The notes under the pieces are model-generated. The model had not been told where the DNA came from. It worked only from the letters and a program-made list of their open reading frames with translations, and ran no database searches. 64,000 nucleotides of DNA from assembly GCF_027244095.1 (NCBI RefSeq), contig NC_069661.1:145219501-145283500 (forward strand). Reading direction: 5' to 3'. Positions 25,101 through 37,688 of the stretch are shown here, in pieces (the stretch's first letter is position 1; every line of letters starts with the position of its first letter). The translations under genes were made by a program, and so were the position numbers. This stretch comes from Hemicordylus capensis. Lineage: Eukaryota; Chordata; Lepidosauria; Squamata; Cordylidae.

Positions 25101-28100
25101 GTGGAATATACACTCATAGACTTCAGCAGCAACAATATGTTCTAGGTACAGTGGCTGACATCCTGAATACATTTACTAGAGGAAGTTCTAATGGAATTTA
25201 GTAGTCCTTTAGAGAAAGTCTTGGGTGGTACTATTGAGTAATTTAGTCAGTTTGTCAGCCAGTGGAATGCACAAGCTTGAGGCCTTGGCACTGTAGTTCT
25301 TAATCTTTTGTGAAGACTTGGTTCTCCTGAGGCATGGGAGTTACAAGCTAATATTGGGGAAACTAGCTCTCTGCAAATGTCACTTCTTTCCTCAATCAAA
25401 CCTCAGACTGTCACTGGAGGTCTGATTAGGGTGATGTCAAGAAACTAAATATTCCTTTTTATTTTTGTCTGTGAAAATTAAGCAGTTAGCAGACTGTTTC
25501 CAGACTGAAATAGTTTGTCTCATCCCCCACCCACCCCTACTTTGCAAACCAGTGCTGGAAGGGATTGTACCCTTCTGTTAGACCTCTGATTCAGTAATAG
25601 GAATGTTGTGCTTAAGTTAGTAAAGGGCGACTCTTTGGGAATTTGCTCAGTTTTATGTACACTTAAGGTAGGAATTTTAGCTGCTTCGCAGAGTTACTGT
25701 CCATTAGTTAGTCTCTGAATAATGTGGGGGAAGTTAACTGCCCTGGCAGAAAAGGAGGTTTGTAAGGGCTTATTTAATAATGCTACTTCCAATGATAGCC
25801 AAGAAAATATCCAACTGCTTCTCTCATTCCATATGTTTATGTATTGCAATGAAAGCAATTTATCTTTGGTTCAAAAGACAATGTTGCCCTCTTATCTAGT
25901 AGTTATTACACTTGGAATTTTGCTCTTCTGCTCATACCACAAGAATGATTTATTCCCACAGTTCAATCCATATGTAATATTCTCCATTTTACAAACCACA
26001 GGCATGCTTTGCATCTAAATTTGATTACACAGATAATTAATGTTTTACTTCTAATGCATGTATGTCATAACTATAGTTGATTAAAATGCCTACAGACCAG
26101 CTAACTATTAGAATGCTGAATAGACAAATGGTTATTTACACTATCGTACATGGCAGTGGTGAGGATAAACTGAAACCTGATAAAAACCTGAACTTTTGAA
26201 AGAGGGCAAGGAATACACAGGAAATAAAGCAGGAAATGACTTCAAGAGGAGGAAGGGAAGGTGGTTCTAAATAAGTGACAGAAAACCATGCAAGAATTTG
26301 CGGAGGGTGAAAAGATGGATATCTCTTGGATGGCCCAATAGATTTGGCATTGGTTGGGAAGGTGCAGGGCTGTTGGGGCTGTGGCATAACCTTTAAATAT
26401 GCCGTTGGCAAATTTGAGTTAAATTTCTCAGGAACACATGTCACTTCTGAAATTGTGTTTATTCAGTTGAAGTCTGTTCATTTTTTGTAATGCACCTTGA
26501 ACCCCTCATTATTTTGGATACAATTGCAAAAACCCCAAGATGGCAGCTCTATTAAAAAAAATTAAAGACATCTTTGCTTCCTGATTTAGTTTGAAGGGCA
26601 CATCTTTCTCTTGGGGAATCAACTATAAAAATAAACCAGGGAAATTGAAGTCTGTTTATCTAATAACCCACACAAAAACAACGGCTGAAAATAGTCCACT
26701 TTGTTGCATTGATTCGAGTGCAGTTCTACTTAATAAGAAGCTACCCTACAAGACTGTGTAGATGACTTTGCACATGAAAGTGCTATAAAAATAGTTCAAA
26801 TGTCTCCAATTCAAATTTTGCCTTTGCCATAAATTCCCAAAGGGACTTCAGGCAAGCCACTTCTGCTCCATCCCCATGCAGTATGGGGGCAGTGATCCTA
26901 GCCAATCTTACACATTTTCCCAGTATTACTATGATAATGTATATAAAGGATTTTGTGCACACTGTAAGTCACTGTATTAAGTTAAGTAGTATAATTAAAA
27001 GTGAAGTATTACAGTAGCAGTTGCTGCAGATGGTTCATTCCTGCTGTTTATGCAGGTTTTAATTGTTTGGTGTGAGCAATGGAATGTTTGTTTGATAGTT
27101 TTGATCCATTTGTGCATTAGCTCGGTGTGTTACGCATGAGTCCCCACCCCTTTTTTGTACTTTCTCCCCTTGTCTTGTTCCTTGAAGTTTTGATATGTCT
27201 TATCTTGTCACCCCATGTATGTTCTTCCCTTTATACTGTGTGCGGTTATGTGCGTTATTTGGATGCCTGAAGATCGCAGTCGAAGTGCAAGTGCACCCAC
27301 CTTAGGTATAGTAGACCTGCATGTGTTAACAGTGCCATGTCATGAGAGTCACTAATGCTGAGTCATGGCCATGCAGGGCGCTATAACAAAGACCTACCTA
27401 TGCGAATGTTCATCCATCTCTTTGCCATGTAACATTTGCACATGCTACTAAAAGCGTGCTGTGCTGTTTAGTTACCATAATCCATACTAACAAGGAATGT
27501 CGCAGAATTGCAAGAGTTTGTAACACAAGCACTGATGGTAAAGAATGGCAGATAACTATCTATGAATACTGGGTATTCACAAACAGAGAACTGCCTGTAC
27601 ACTTGACTAGACCTGACCTTGTCATGAGACCATATTGAAATTTCAGGCAGCAGATTCCATACAGGGCACCACCTTTTCAGGTCTCTGGCTGCATGTGGTA
27701 TTGGGTAAAATAAGAACAAGTCCCACATTAAAATGTTTAAAGATCCACTGCTCAGTCAATTTGTTGTGTTCTTCCCACAGGGATGGTTATGCATACACTT
27801 GAGACCAAATTCTCCCTGCCTTGACATAAGTGAAGAGATTCTAAGTGGAAATCAGAAATGGAGTTTGCTTCCAAGCAATATATTCAGGACTTAAGAATTC
27901 CTAGACTTAGAAAGACAAACACAATAAAGGTGGCCCTCATTATTCGCGGTTGTTATATATGCCTATTACTGCTAATATGGAAACCGTGAAAAACAAACCT
28001 TACCCCTATGAGAATCCAGGGGTTCATACACACATCAAAAATCCAAAAACTGGGAAGGGCGGAGAAACCACGGGTGCTGGGGCCATCTGTACCCCTTTAT

Positions 28101-31100
28101 ATTATTTAGGCAACCTGCTGTGACTTTGCAGTATAGTGTCCCTTAATTATCAGTAACTACATTTAAAACGTCTCCTTCTGTTTTCTTGGCTTCAGCTAAG
28201 TTGAGGATAACTGCAACAATATAATTCATTTCTGGTCACTGCTATTTGTTGCTTTTAATACATTGATAGCTCTCTCTTCATTGCTTTTGAGCATTTTCTT
28301 TAATTTCTTTACAGCAAATAAGTTGGGCCAATTCACTTTTGTTTTTAGCTGTACACTTCTATTTTAAATATCCACTTGAAAACGTAAAGAGTGGGGTCCA
28401 GTGTATTTGCAAACATGTGTATATAGAGACACACTTGCTAGGGAGCCAGGTTGGCTGTAGCATACTGCCAAGTGATCTTCTTGTGACCAATCTGGGTTTG
28501 CTATCGTGCAATACATGAAGAGGTCCTTGGCTTTTATATGTGTGGTTTTTTTGCTCCCTTAAAAATAAGTAAATAAAGGTACTTCCTACACATCTCTGCT
28601 GAAGCATTTCATTCCTAATATACCCTTAGCTCATTTTACTTTTGGAAAAAACATGTGTATGCTGGACGTGTCGTCTTGATTAAGTCCTGTGTAAAGAAAG
28701 CAGGTATCCTGATACTTCAATGGGTTTTCAGACTTCTTACCCTCAGGGAACCCTTCCCATGTTGATTTGTCTGCTGGGAAACACCTGTGCTCTCCCAAGG
28801 AAACCCTGTGTGTTGTGGAAGATTCTGGGGTGTGTTCTAGGGTGCACTCTTGCTCCATGTAGGTACTGGCCAGGTCTTGCCATTCCCTAGTTGAATTGAG
28901 AATGCAGTTTAGAATGTGCCATAACATTTTTTGCAAATGCACATTGCAGGGGGAAATGGTAGTGGTGGGTATTTCTTTACCATTATTAGTCTTTTCCTTG
29001 AGGAACTCCTAATAAACTTCTGAAGAACTCCTAGTGTTTGAAGAAATGCACTATGAAAACTGCTGGGTTGGAAGGTGTTACCTTTATTTCCTCAACTTCT
29101 GAAAGGAGTAGAATGGCTATAAACTTCTTTCAAAAGCAAAGCGTGGATTTTTAAGTTTTCCCAAATTCTGAGTTTTAGTCATGTTGCATGAACATAGGAA
29201 GCTGCCTTCTACTGAGTCAGACCATTGGTCCATCCAGCTCAGTATTGTCTACACAGGCTGGCAGCTCCAAGGTTGCTCCAAGCTCGCTCCAAGGTTACAG
29301 GCAGGTGCCTCTCTCTCTCAGCCCTATCTTGGAGATGCCAAAGAGGTAACTTGGAACTAGGGATGTACCTGAACTGGCTCGGGCAGCTGCAGATGGGGTG
29401 TGGATCAGGTCCTTTAAAAATGCAGTAAGCAGCTCCTTACCTGCTCTGCCACCACCCCACCACTCTTCCAGGCATGGAACTCCTGTTTCAAAAGGCCACG
29501 TACGGCTGCTGCCAGCTGCCTGTGCATGCAGGGTGGCCATTTGCATGGTCAGCATGGTGCTGACCACGCAAATGGCCCCCATGCATGCCGGCTGCTGGGA
29601 GCAGTGCTGCAGCTGTGCATGGGCTTTTGAAACGTGGGTGCTGCACCAGGAAAAGTGGTGGGATGGTGGAGTTGCAGGTAAGGACCTGCTTCCTTGTTTT
29701 GGTAATAGAATTCAACAGCACTAGACATATGTACTAGAGACCTTTTTACCCAAAGTTTGCCTTAAGGCTAGATTTGGTTCAGTGTATGTATTTGTAATAA
29801 AAGGAGACTGGATAAAGGCCACCACTAATACAAATGGTCTGGAATTGATTTCTTAATAAGATTATTGCATTATTGGTAAGTAATATTCTTGTTAAAAAAC
29901 TGCATTCCATACCCCATCAATAATGGTACCTGGAAAAGAACACACAGTAAAATTAATTGTCTTTCAGTCTGCTTGACTTCAGTTGAATGGCTTTTATTCA
30001 ATGTGCTTTCATAACTAGCAGTGGAAATTTGTAGTGAAGCCGGTTAAGAGTACAAAATGGAACATTACTAAGAGAGGCTTGCTTTCATTTAATAGCAGAG
30101 ACAGAAAAAGGATCTGCAGACCACTTGGACTTGGCTGGCTTGCCTCCTCGACCAAAAGGCACAGAAGGTGGTCCTCTGACTCCACCTTCTCCTGATTCCA
30201 AAAAGAAAACACGGGGGATCAAGAAGCTGTTTGGAAGGTAATTGGAATAGAACTATACTTATTATTAATTTGATTTCTATACCACCCTTCTAAAAATGGC
30301 TCAGGGCAGTTTACAGAGAGAAATAACAAATAAATAAGATGGATCCTGTCCCCAAAGGGTTCACAAACATAAAGATAGACACCAGCAACAGTCACTGGAG
30401 GTACTGTGCTGTGGGTGGATAGGGCCAGTTACTCTCCCCCTGCTAAATAAAGAGAATCACCATGTTAAAAGGTGCCTCTTTGCCAAGTTAGCAGAGGTTA
30501 GAATAGTTTGAATTGCAAGAGAAGCATGCACCAGTCTGAATTTCCTATATGAGGAATGATGCAGATGTCATTCTGAAGATCTTTTAACAGTAGTTAGGAT
30601 ACTGGCCGTAGCCCATGGAATTTGGCATTCCTCGCAACATTAATGCTACCTACTCCCACCTTAAGTGTTACACATTAGCACCAGCATTATTTGGCTACAA
30701 GTTATTGCTAAGCATGTTCTCCCCTCAACCAGGAGTTGCTAATCAGCACACAGTGGCCAAGAATAATTCTGTTGACTTTATGCCCTGCTGGTAGGCTGGC
30801 TAGAAGCATCTGATTGGCCAGTGTGTGAAAAAGGATGTTAAACTAAATGGCCAAGGAATCTTATTCAGTGACACTGCTCCTATGTTCTTATACTGATAAA
30901 TGCACTTCCTCCATCTTTCTCCTACAACCTGGCCTTTATTTAGGCTCCGGAGAAGCCAGTCTACCACTTTTAATCCAGATGACATGCCAGAGACGGAGTT
31001 CAAAAGAGGAGGAACGAGAGCAACTGCAGGACCAAGATTAGGCTGGTCAAGAGATCTTGGACAATCCAATAAGTAAGACAACAGGCACTTAACTAAAACC

Positions 31101-33475
31101 AAATGTGTTTCCATTTGGTTTTTTGATCGTGTTCATTAATGCGCCTGGAGGAATTGAATTCTGTACAAATTAATAAACTCCCAGGTAGGATGATTGTATG
31201 TAGTTATGGGGTGTTTATAACAGATTTTCCTCAATGCTTCCAAGGCAAGACTGTGTCTTGTACTTTTTAGGAATATGGATTTACCTTTCTCTAAGTTCAA
31301 TCTAATAGTTAACAGCAAAACTAGCAAGGCCTGGTAAGAGACTGATGTTGTTGAGGTGCCAAAGTTAAATTGGAATTCAAGACTTTGCTCCAGTAAAACA
31401 CTTGGAACATTTTAAGGACCATGTACATGCCATATTTTCTATTAATTTGTCTGCCTGTTACCTATTTCCAAATAACTTAAGTAAGCATATTCTATTTCTG
31501 CATGTTTAGAATAGGTCAGCAGGCAGAAAAACACTTCCCAAGAATTTGTGGGATGAAACACAGTGTTGGAATTTTTAATTGTTTTTTTTGTGGTTTTCTT
31601 GGATAAACTGTGACCCCAGTTTCATTGTACATGTGCTGAGTTTTTAACTGCAGCTAAAGATCTCATGTTACAACATTTGTTGTATGAAAACCTGGAATGG
31701 GAAAACAAGTCAGCGTAGCACTAACCAATACTGTGGTTCTCTTAAGTCCTGAGAGCTATAATGTGACAATGTATTGTGAAGTAATGAGGCTTGAAAGTAT
31801 ATGATTGGGAGGTATATGTGCCTGAATGAAAGCACATGATGTGCCTTTATAACTGGGCCTGTTTTTGAGTGTTGTCACTTCCATGTGATCCATTCTTTTG
31901 TCACATCAGAAACCTCTGTAAATAGGAAGCATGCAGAGCAGGAGAATGGACATGGGTCTGTCCACAGGTTACTTTCTGGAGTGGCGCTGGTGTGGCAAGT
32001 ATCTGTATCAGTTGCCTTGACTCATATGGCTCCTTTTCACTGAGTTATCAGTGCAATCTAGGACTGGACTACTTGGAAATTACAATCCTGCCATAATGGG
32101 TTCTATATAAATTGGGTCCCGGTTAAATTCTCTAAACTTGAATTGATTCCTTAAATTGTTATTTTTAAAATCTGAATTTCATTTTAGTGATTTGGATATG
32201 CCGTTTGCTAAATGGACAAAAGAACAAGTTTGTAGTTGGCTTCAGGACCAAGGCTTGGGTTCTTACATAAATAATGGGAAACACTGGATACTCTCTGGAC
32301 AGACTCTCCTGCAAGCTTCTCAGACTGATTTAGAGAAGGTAAGCTTGTGGAACCAGGGTGCTGTTGGTCACAGACCTTAGGGCCCAGGTCTGTGTGCCCA
32401 CTTTCCTAAATGGCACCAGTGTACTGTCTAACAGGGATTCCCACATGTTGTTGACTACAACTCCCAGAATCCCCAAGCAAAAGCCATTGCAGCTGGGGAT
32501 TATGGGAGTTATAGTCAACAGCATCTGGGAATCCCTGTTAGCGGGAACACTGAATGGTGCCATAATTTTCCCCAAGGGATACAGGGGTCCTTTGTATATT
32601 TCCAGAATGGCCCAGGGTTCTGAAATTTGTCACAGATGTAGGACAGATTATCAGGACTCTGTTTATTGATTTTGAAGCAGATAAGCCAATCCATTGGTTT
32701 TTAATTATTTTTTGAATTTCTTTAAAAAAAACTGCAAAAAAGGTCCTGCAAGTGGCTTGTTTCATGGCAGAAAATTGCAAAAATTTCTGGAACTGAAGGT
32801 TTCTCCATCATTCTATCCCAATGTGGAGGGATTTGACCATTCCCTTCATAAAAAAAGAGTACACTCCCCCCATTCATCTTCTTTTAGATTTTCACAATGG
32901 CATTGCAAGAGTTCTGAAATTGAGCTCAGATATAGGACATGTTAGCAGGATTCTGTTGATTTTTAGTGGGGGTTTGGGTTTTTTTTGGTATTTTAAAAAA
33001 ACTTCAGAAAATCATGGTAGCTTGTTCCATGGCGGAAAATTACAAAACAAAACAAAACTCTCTGGCTATATATAAAGAAACTTTTTTTTTTAAAAAAAGC
33101 ACTATGCTCAAGTTGGTTTGTGATCCAAAAGGTCTGCATGAGAACTGTGAGGCAAGGGGCATGTGTTGTGGTTTTAATTTTTTTCCTTACTAATGTACTA
33201 TATGCCTAAGTTGGTGTTGTGTTTGGAGCAAGGGACATGTGTTTTGTCCCAGTTAGTTTGTGAATAGTCAAGAAGCTACGTGAATCTGTTGTGGCTTGTG
33301 TAGTCTGTCTGTCTGTCTGTCTCTTCTTTTTGCAAATGCACTCTGGCCCAGATCGGCAGATTTCTATTGAATGGTCAAGAAGATGAATGTGTTTTTTGTG
33401 GGTTGTGTAGTCCTTACCCCCTTCACCCCCCACCCCCATGCACCCTGGCTCAAATCTCTGAGTTTGTGGTGAAGT

Positions 33476-33527
<52 letters not shown>

Positions 33528-36500
33528 ATCCTTCTGTCTCCGGAGTCCAAAATTACCTAGCTGCACCTCTGTCTGGAGCAACATATTAATTTCAGGTGCA
33601 TCCCTTGCATCTTCATGTTCAGCCACAAGTTGTTAGGCTCTTACCTAATGCCCGATACAACCAATCATATTTTTAAAATGGTGGAGGAGAGTATCTTGTA
33701 CTGTCTGTAAGGAAGCTACTGAAACTTTTAAAAGCACACTATAGTAGTTGCATCTGGGGAAAGCAGTGCAACTGGCAATATCCTTTTCAAATGTGTGGCT
33801 GAGGACCCTGAAGACCCACCTCCGACCCACAGATACACAAGGTTGACATGTGCCCTTCCCCCCTCCACTTTATTTAACAAATCCCTAAGTCGGTTTTTCC
33901 AAGTTGTGTTTGTTAAAAAGAGCTGGTCACTTCTAAAAAAAAAAGTTGTTTAATCGCCTTTCTAGAAAAATGTTCTGGGTGATGTAGAAGAGCAATGGCA
34001 AAATGTTTTTTTTTAAGACCAATAAAACAGGAGAATAAAAGTGTTATACACAAATCAAGTGAAAGAGGCAAGGTTTTTCCAGTGCACTTTGTACCCTGTT
34101 AAAATGGCTAAGAAAATGAAAGTGCTCAAGAGCCACTGCAAACTGAGCAGAAGCAAGATTACCTGGCAGACTTTTGTGGGCAGTATTTTCCATAATTGTG
34201 AGCCACTGCTGAGAAGCCCCCACCCCACCCTCACAAGTGTTGCAGTTGCAAATCTTCTTGGAAATTCTCGGGCACAACTTTGCTTGGAAGACAATCTGAG
34301 AGTCCATATACTTCTCTTCATCTGCCATTGTCACGAGTGTGTGTGTTGCATAGTGTTCATTGGTTTCACTGGAGCTTGTGACAATAAACAGACAAGAAAC
34401 CTGTTAAGGATTGATCTTTCAAGGGCTTCTGTCTTAAAAGAATGTGTGTTGTGCCCCACATGTAGGAGCTTGGAATAAAGCATCCACTGCATCGGAAGAA
34501 ACTTCAGCTTGCGCTCCAGGCATTAGGGTCAGAAGAAGAGAACAGCCATGGGAAGCTGGATTACAACTGGGTTACAAGTAATTTTATTCTCTTTATTGCT
34601 CCAACTTAATCAAATGAGTTCTTCCCACATGTACTCCCTCCCCCCACCTACTGTTCAAGAGGGAGTTTTCTGTGTATCCTGGAGCTCTCACATGTGTGTA
34701 TTATATATGTTTAACAAGTTACTTAGAACCCAATCTCCTGACATTTTGCACCAAGATAATGCAGATTCTGTGCCAGGAAAAACTGGACTCAGCAATCTGT
34801 ATAAAACTGACAGTTGAAGCAAATCTGTCTAATTTATCTTGCTTTGCACAATATTGTATTTTTGGCATTTCATCAGATGTCTTCAGCAGCACTGGATGGA
34901 ACCTGCAGGAAAATGCCCCACGAGGCTTTACATTTTCTGGAAAACCTCTCCTCATTACTTGTTTAATACTTCTAAAATATTTATACTTACACAAGGAAAG
35001 ATTTCTGCCTGAGTAGATCAGAAGTTGGCTAATTCAGTGAAAAAAATTGTGTGCCTGTTAGATTGGAGGCAACAAAAGGCACTTTCTCAAATGCTATAAA
35101 TCAGAGCACCTCAAAGATTTTGTGATAAGTCTGTTTGATTGTTGTAATGATCGCCAGTGAGCCTGGTCTCTCATTGTATTTCCATTTTATCTTTTTAATA
35201 ACTATTCTTGCTTTTATGACAAACCAGTTTGATTTTGTGTAATTTATTCTGCGGTTTTTATTAAATATAATTGTGATTTTGCTGGTTATGGGGAGGGGAA
35301 AGGAACTCGAGCCCAGTTACTGACCACTAGAAACCTTACTCAGCCCCCTTTTTATTCTGAGATTTTGGTAGCCACTGTCCACATAACTTCAAGCAGATCT
35401 TTGTAAGCATAAATAATTAGACACTCCTCCCTCAAAAATATTAAATCTGAGATATCCAGCTGTACAGGAGGACTTCTATATTCACGGGGGTTCCATTCCC
35501 AGCCGCAACTGTGGAAATGGAAACCACAAATATTGAGTCATTGGGGGCTATGGGATTGCGGGGGTTGGGTTCCTGGTTGTCGGGAAAATTGCCAAAAATC
35601 AGACAAATTTAGGGGGAGAATGTGAGGGACGCTTCCTACCATACTTTGCTGCTCCGCCTGAGTCACTGATTGAAAATTGCCGGCTTTTTGCTTTGCTTTT
35701 CTTTAAATGGAGCCATTTTGAGGCTCTGAAATGGTGGCCAAAAATGACCTCCATGGTCATTTCCGGCCATCTCCGACCCATAGATACACAAGGTTGACAT
35801 GTTCCCTCCCCCGCACTTTATTTCACGAATCCCTAAGTTGGGTGTCTTTTACCCAACCACGGGTATGTGAATCTGTGGATATCGAGGCCCTCCTGTATTC
35901 TGAACCAACCAATCAATCTTTATTACGGTCATAGGCCAGCATAAAGTATAAGGGTGATTACATGTTAAAAGTGAGAATAGATAAAAGGTGATTACATATA
36001 AAAAGGTACATATTAATACTAAAAGGACTAAAAAAATAGATAATACAACAAAAAGATGAGGGCATAAAAGCCTGAGAAATAGTAAAAGTCATAAAAACAC
36101 ATGAAAAAAAGGGATGGGGCATAAAAATGAATGTAATAAAGTTAAAAGACATGAGAAGACAGAAATACATAAAAGCCTGAGTAATAAAACTGGAAAACAG
36201 CCAGATTAAAGGTTATAAGGAACCGTAAAAAGGGAGGCGTGTGAGCAATTGCAGGGCCTGCCCCGAGTTACCGAGGGTCAGATTAAGGCTGATAGGACTC
36301 ACTGCCTGTCATCTGCTGACGAATTCTGATCACAGCTGCACAGTACCTGGCGACACTATATGTGATGGCAGGCTTAGAGGCAGAGAGTAGCAAGGAGCTG
36401 TAGAATTGGCTCAGACGAACTGTATACTTGCTTAGCAATGGAAGGTTGAGAGAGGTGTGAATGTCTCTATAGACCAAGCAGTAGAGGTGAACATGCTCAG

Positions 36501-37642
36501 TAGTTTCGATCTTCCCTAGGCCACAGGGGCATAGTCGCTGTGCAGTTGGGGTCCTTCAATAATGACTGTCTAGCACTGCTGAAGAGAGGTCATGTGCAGC
36601 AAGCCAAAGTGAATGCCCTTCTGTGGTTAGGAACCTCCAGTTGGGTGAGGTATGCTGCTGGAGAAGCAGAATATCTAAGCCCATCACTGATATGAAATTT
36701 TGGGACCCTGCTGATATCGGTTTGGTGCTCAGTGTCTATAATGCACTGTTTGATGGTTGCTTTTGCCTGATTGTAGCCCAGGCTGAGCAAGGTCAAGGGG
36801 GGGAAGGCCCAGAGTAGCTATTTTTGTCTCAGTTGTCTGAAACCAGCTAGACTGGTAATCATCATGTACAGTTAGGGAGCCAAGACCAATTGGGCAAAAG
36901 GATAGTCTGAGCCAATAACAGAAAATGGCTATCCACACCTTAGCCTCCTGCTTGATCAGGCCTGTCTCCAGGCGCAGAGTGGCATTGGAGAAACATCTTG
37001 ATACTTGGAGTGCTGTCCACAGGAATTTAGATTGTACATGTTCCAGAGTTGCAGTGTTGGGGAAGGGGCCCAATTGAGCACCATAGAGGAGCTGAGCTAG
37101 CGACTTGGCTATGAACAGTTCAAGAGATGTGGGTACATAATGGCCTCCTCGTGTCCGCAGGAATTTGAGAATGGCAGAGGAGCTTCTCTGAGCATTTAAA
37201 GCCACGTGTTCTCCATGAGCTTTCCTAGAGCCGCCTGAATGAAAAACTACTCCCAAGTATTTGTAGTGTGCAACTTGCTCAATCTTATGCCCCTCAATCC
37301 ACCAAAAGTGGATCTTGGGCCTCCTGGTAAAGGCCATAATTTTAGTTTTGTGATGGTTGATTTCCATGCAGTCCTCCCTGCAGTGTAGCATCAGGGCCCT
37401 TAGTGCTCTTCTAAAGGCTGTATTCTGAACCTAGTATCTCAAGGTATGCTTTTTCTATGTTCTTGCAGAATTCACAACACACAGCACTGGTTGTGAAGCA
37501 CTGATTCATACTCTTGGTATGAACAAAAGTTCATACTTTGGGTATGAACAATGAGAGATGCTCTCGGTCCACTTCACATGTTGTGCCGCAGCAAAGTTGT
37601 GTGTCCATCTCTCAGCCTCCCATATACACTATCATTTATGCA

Positions 37643-37688
<46 letters not shown>

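Noticed and set aside
33206-33550. Minus-strand frame with His/Thr repeats
   Set aside because: Translation of the (GT)n microsatellite and the surrounding repeat block.
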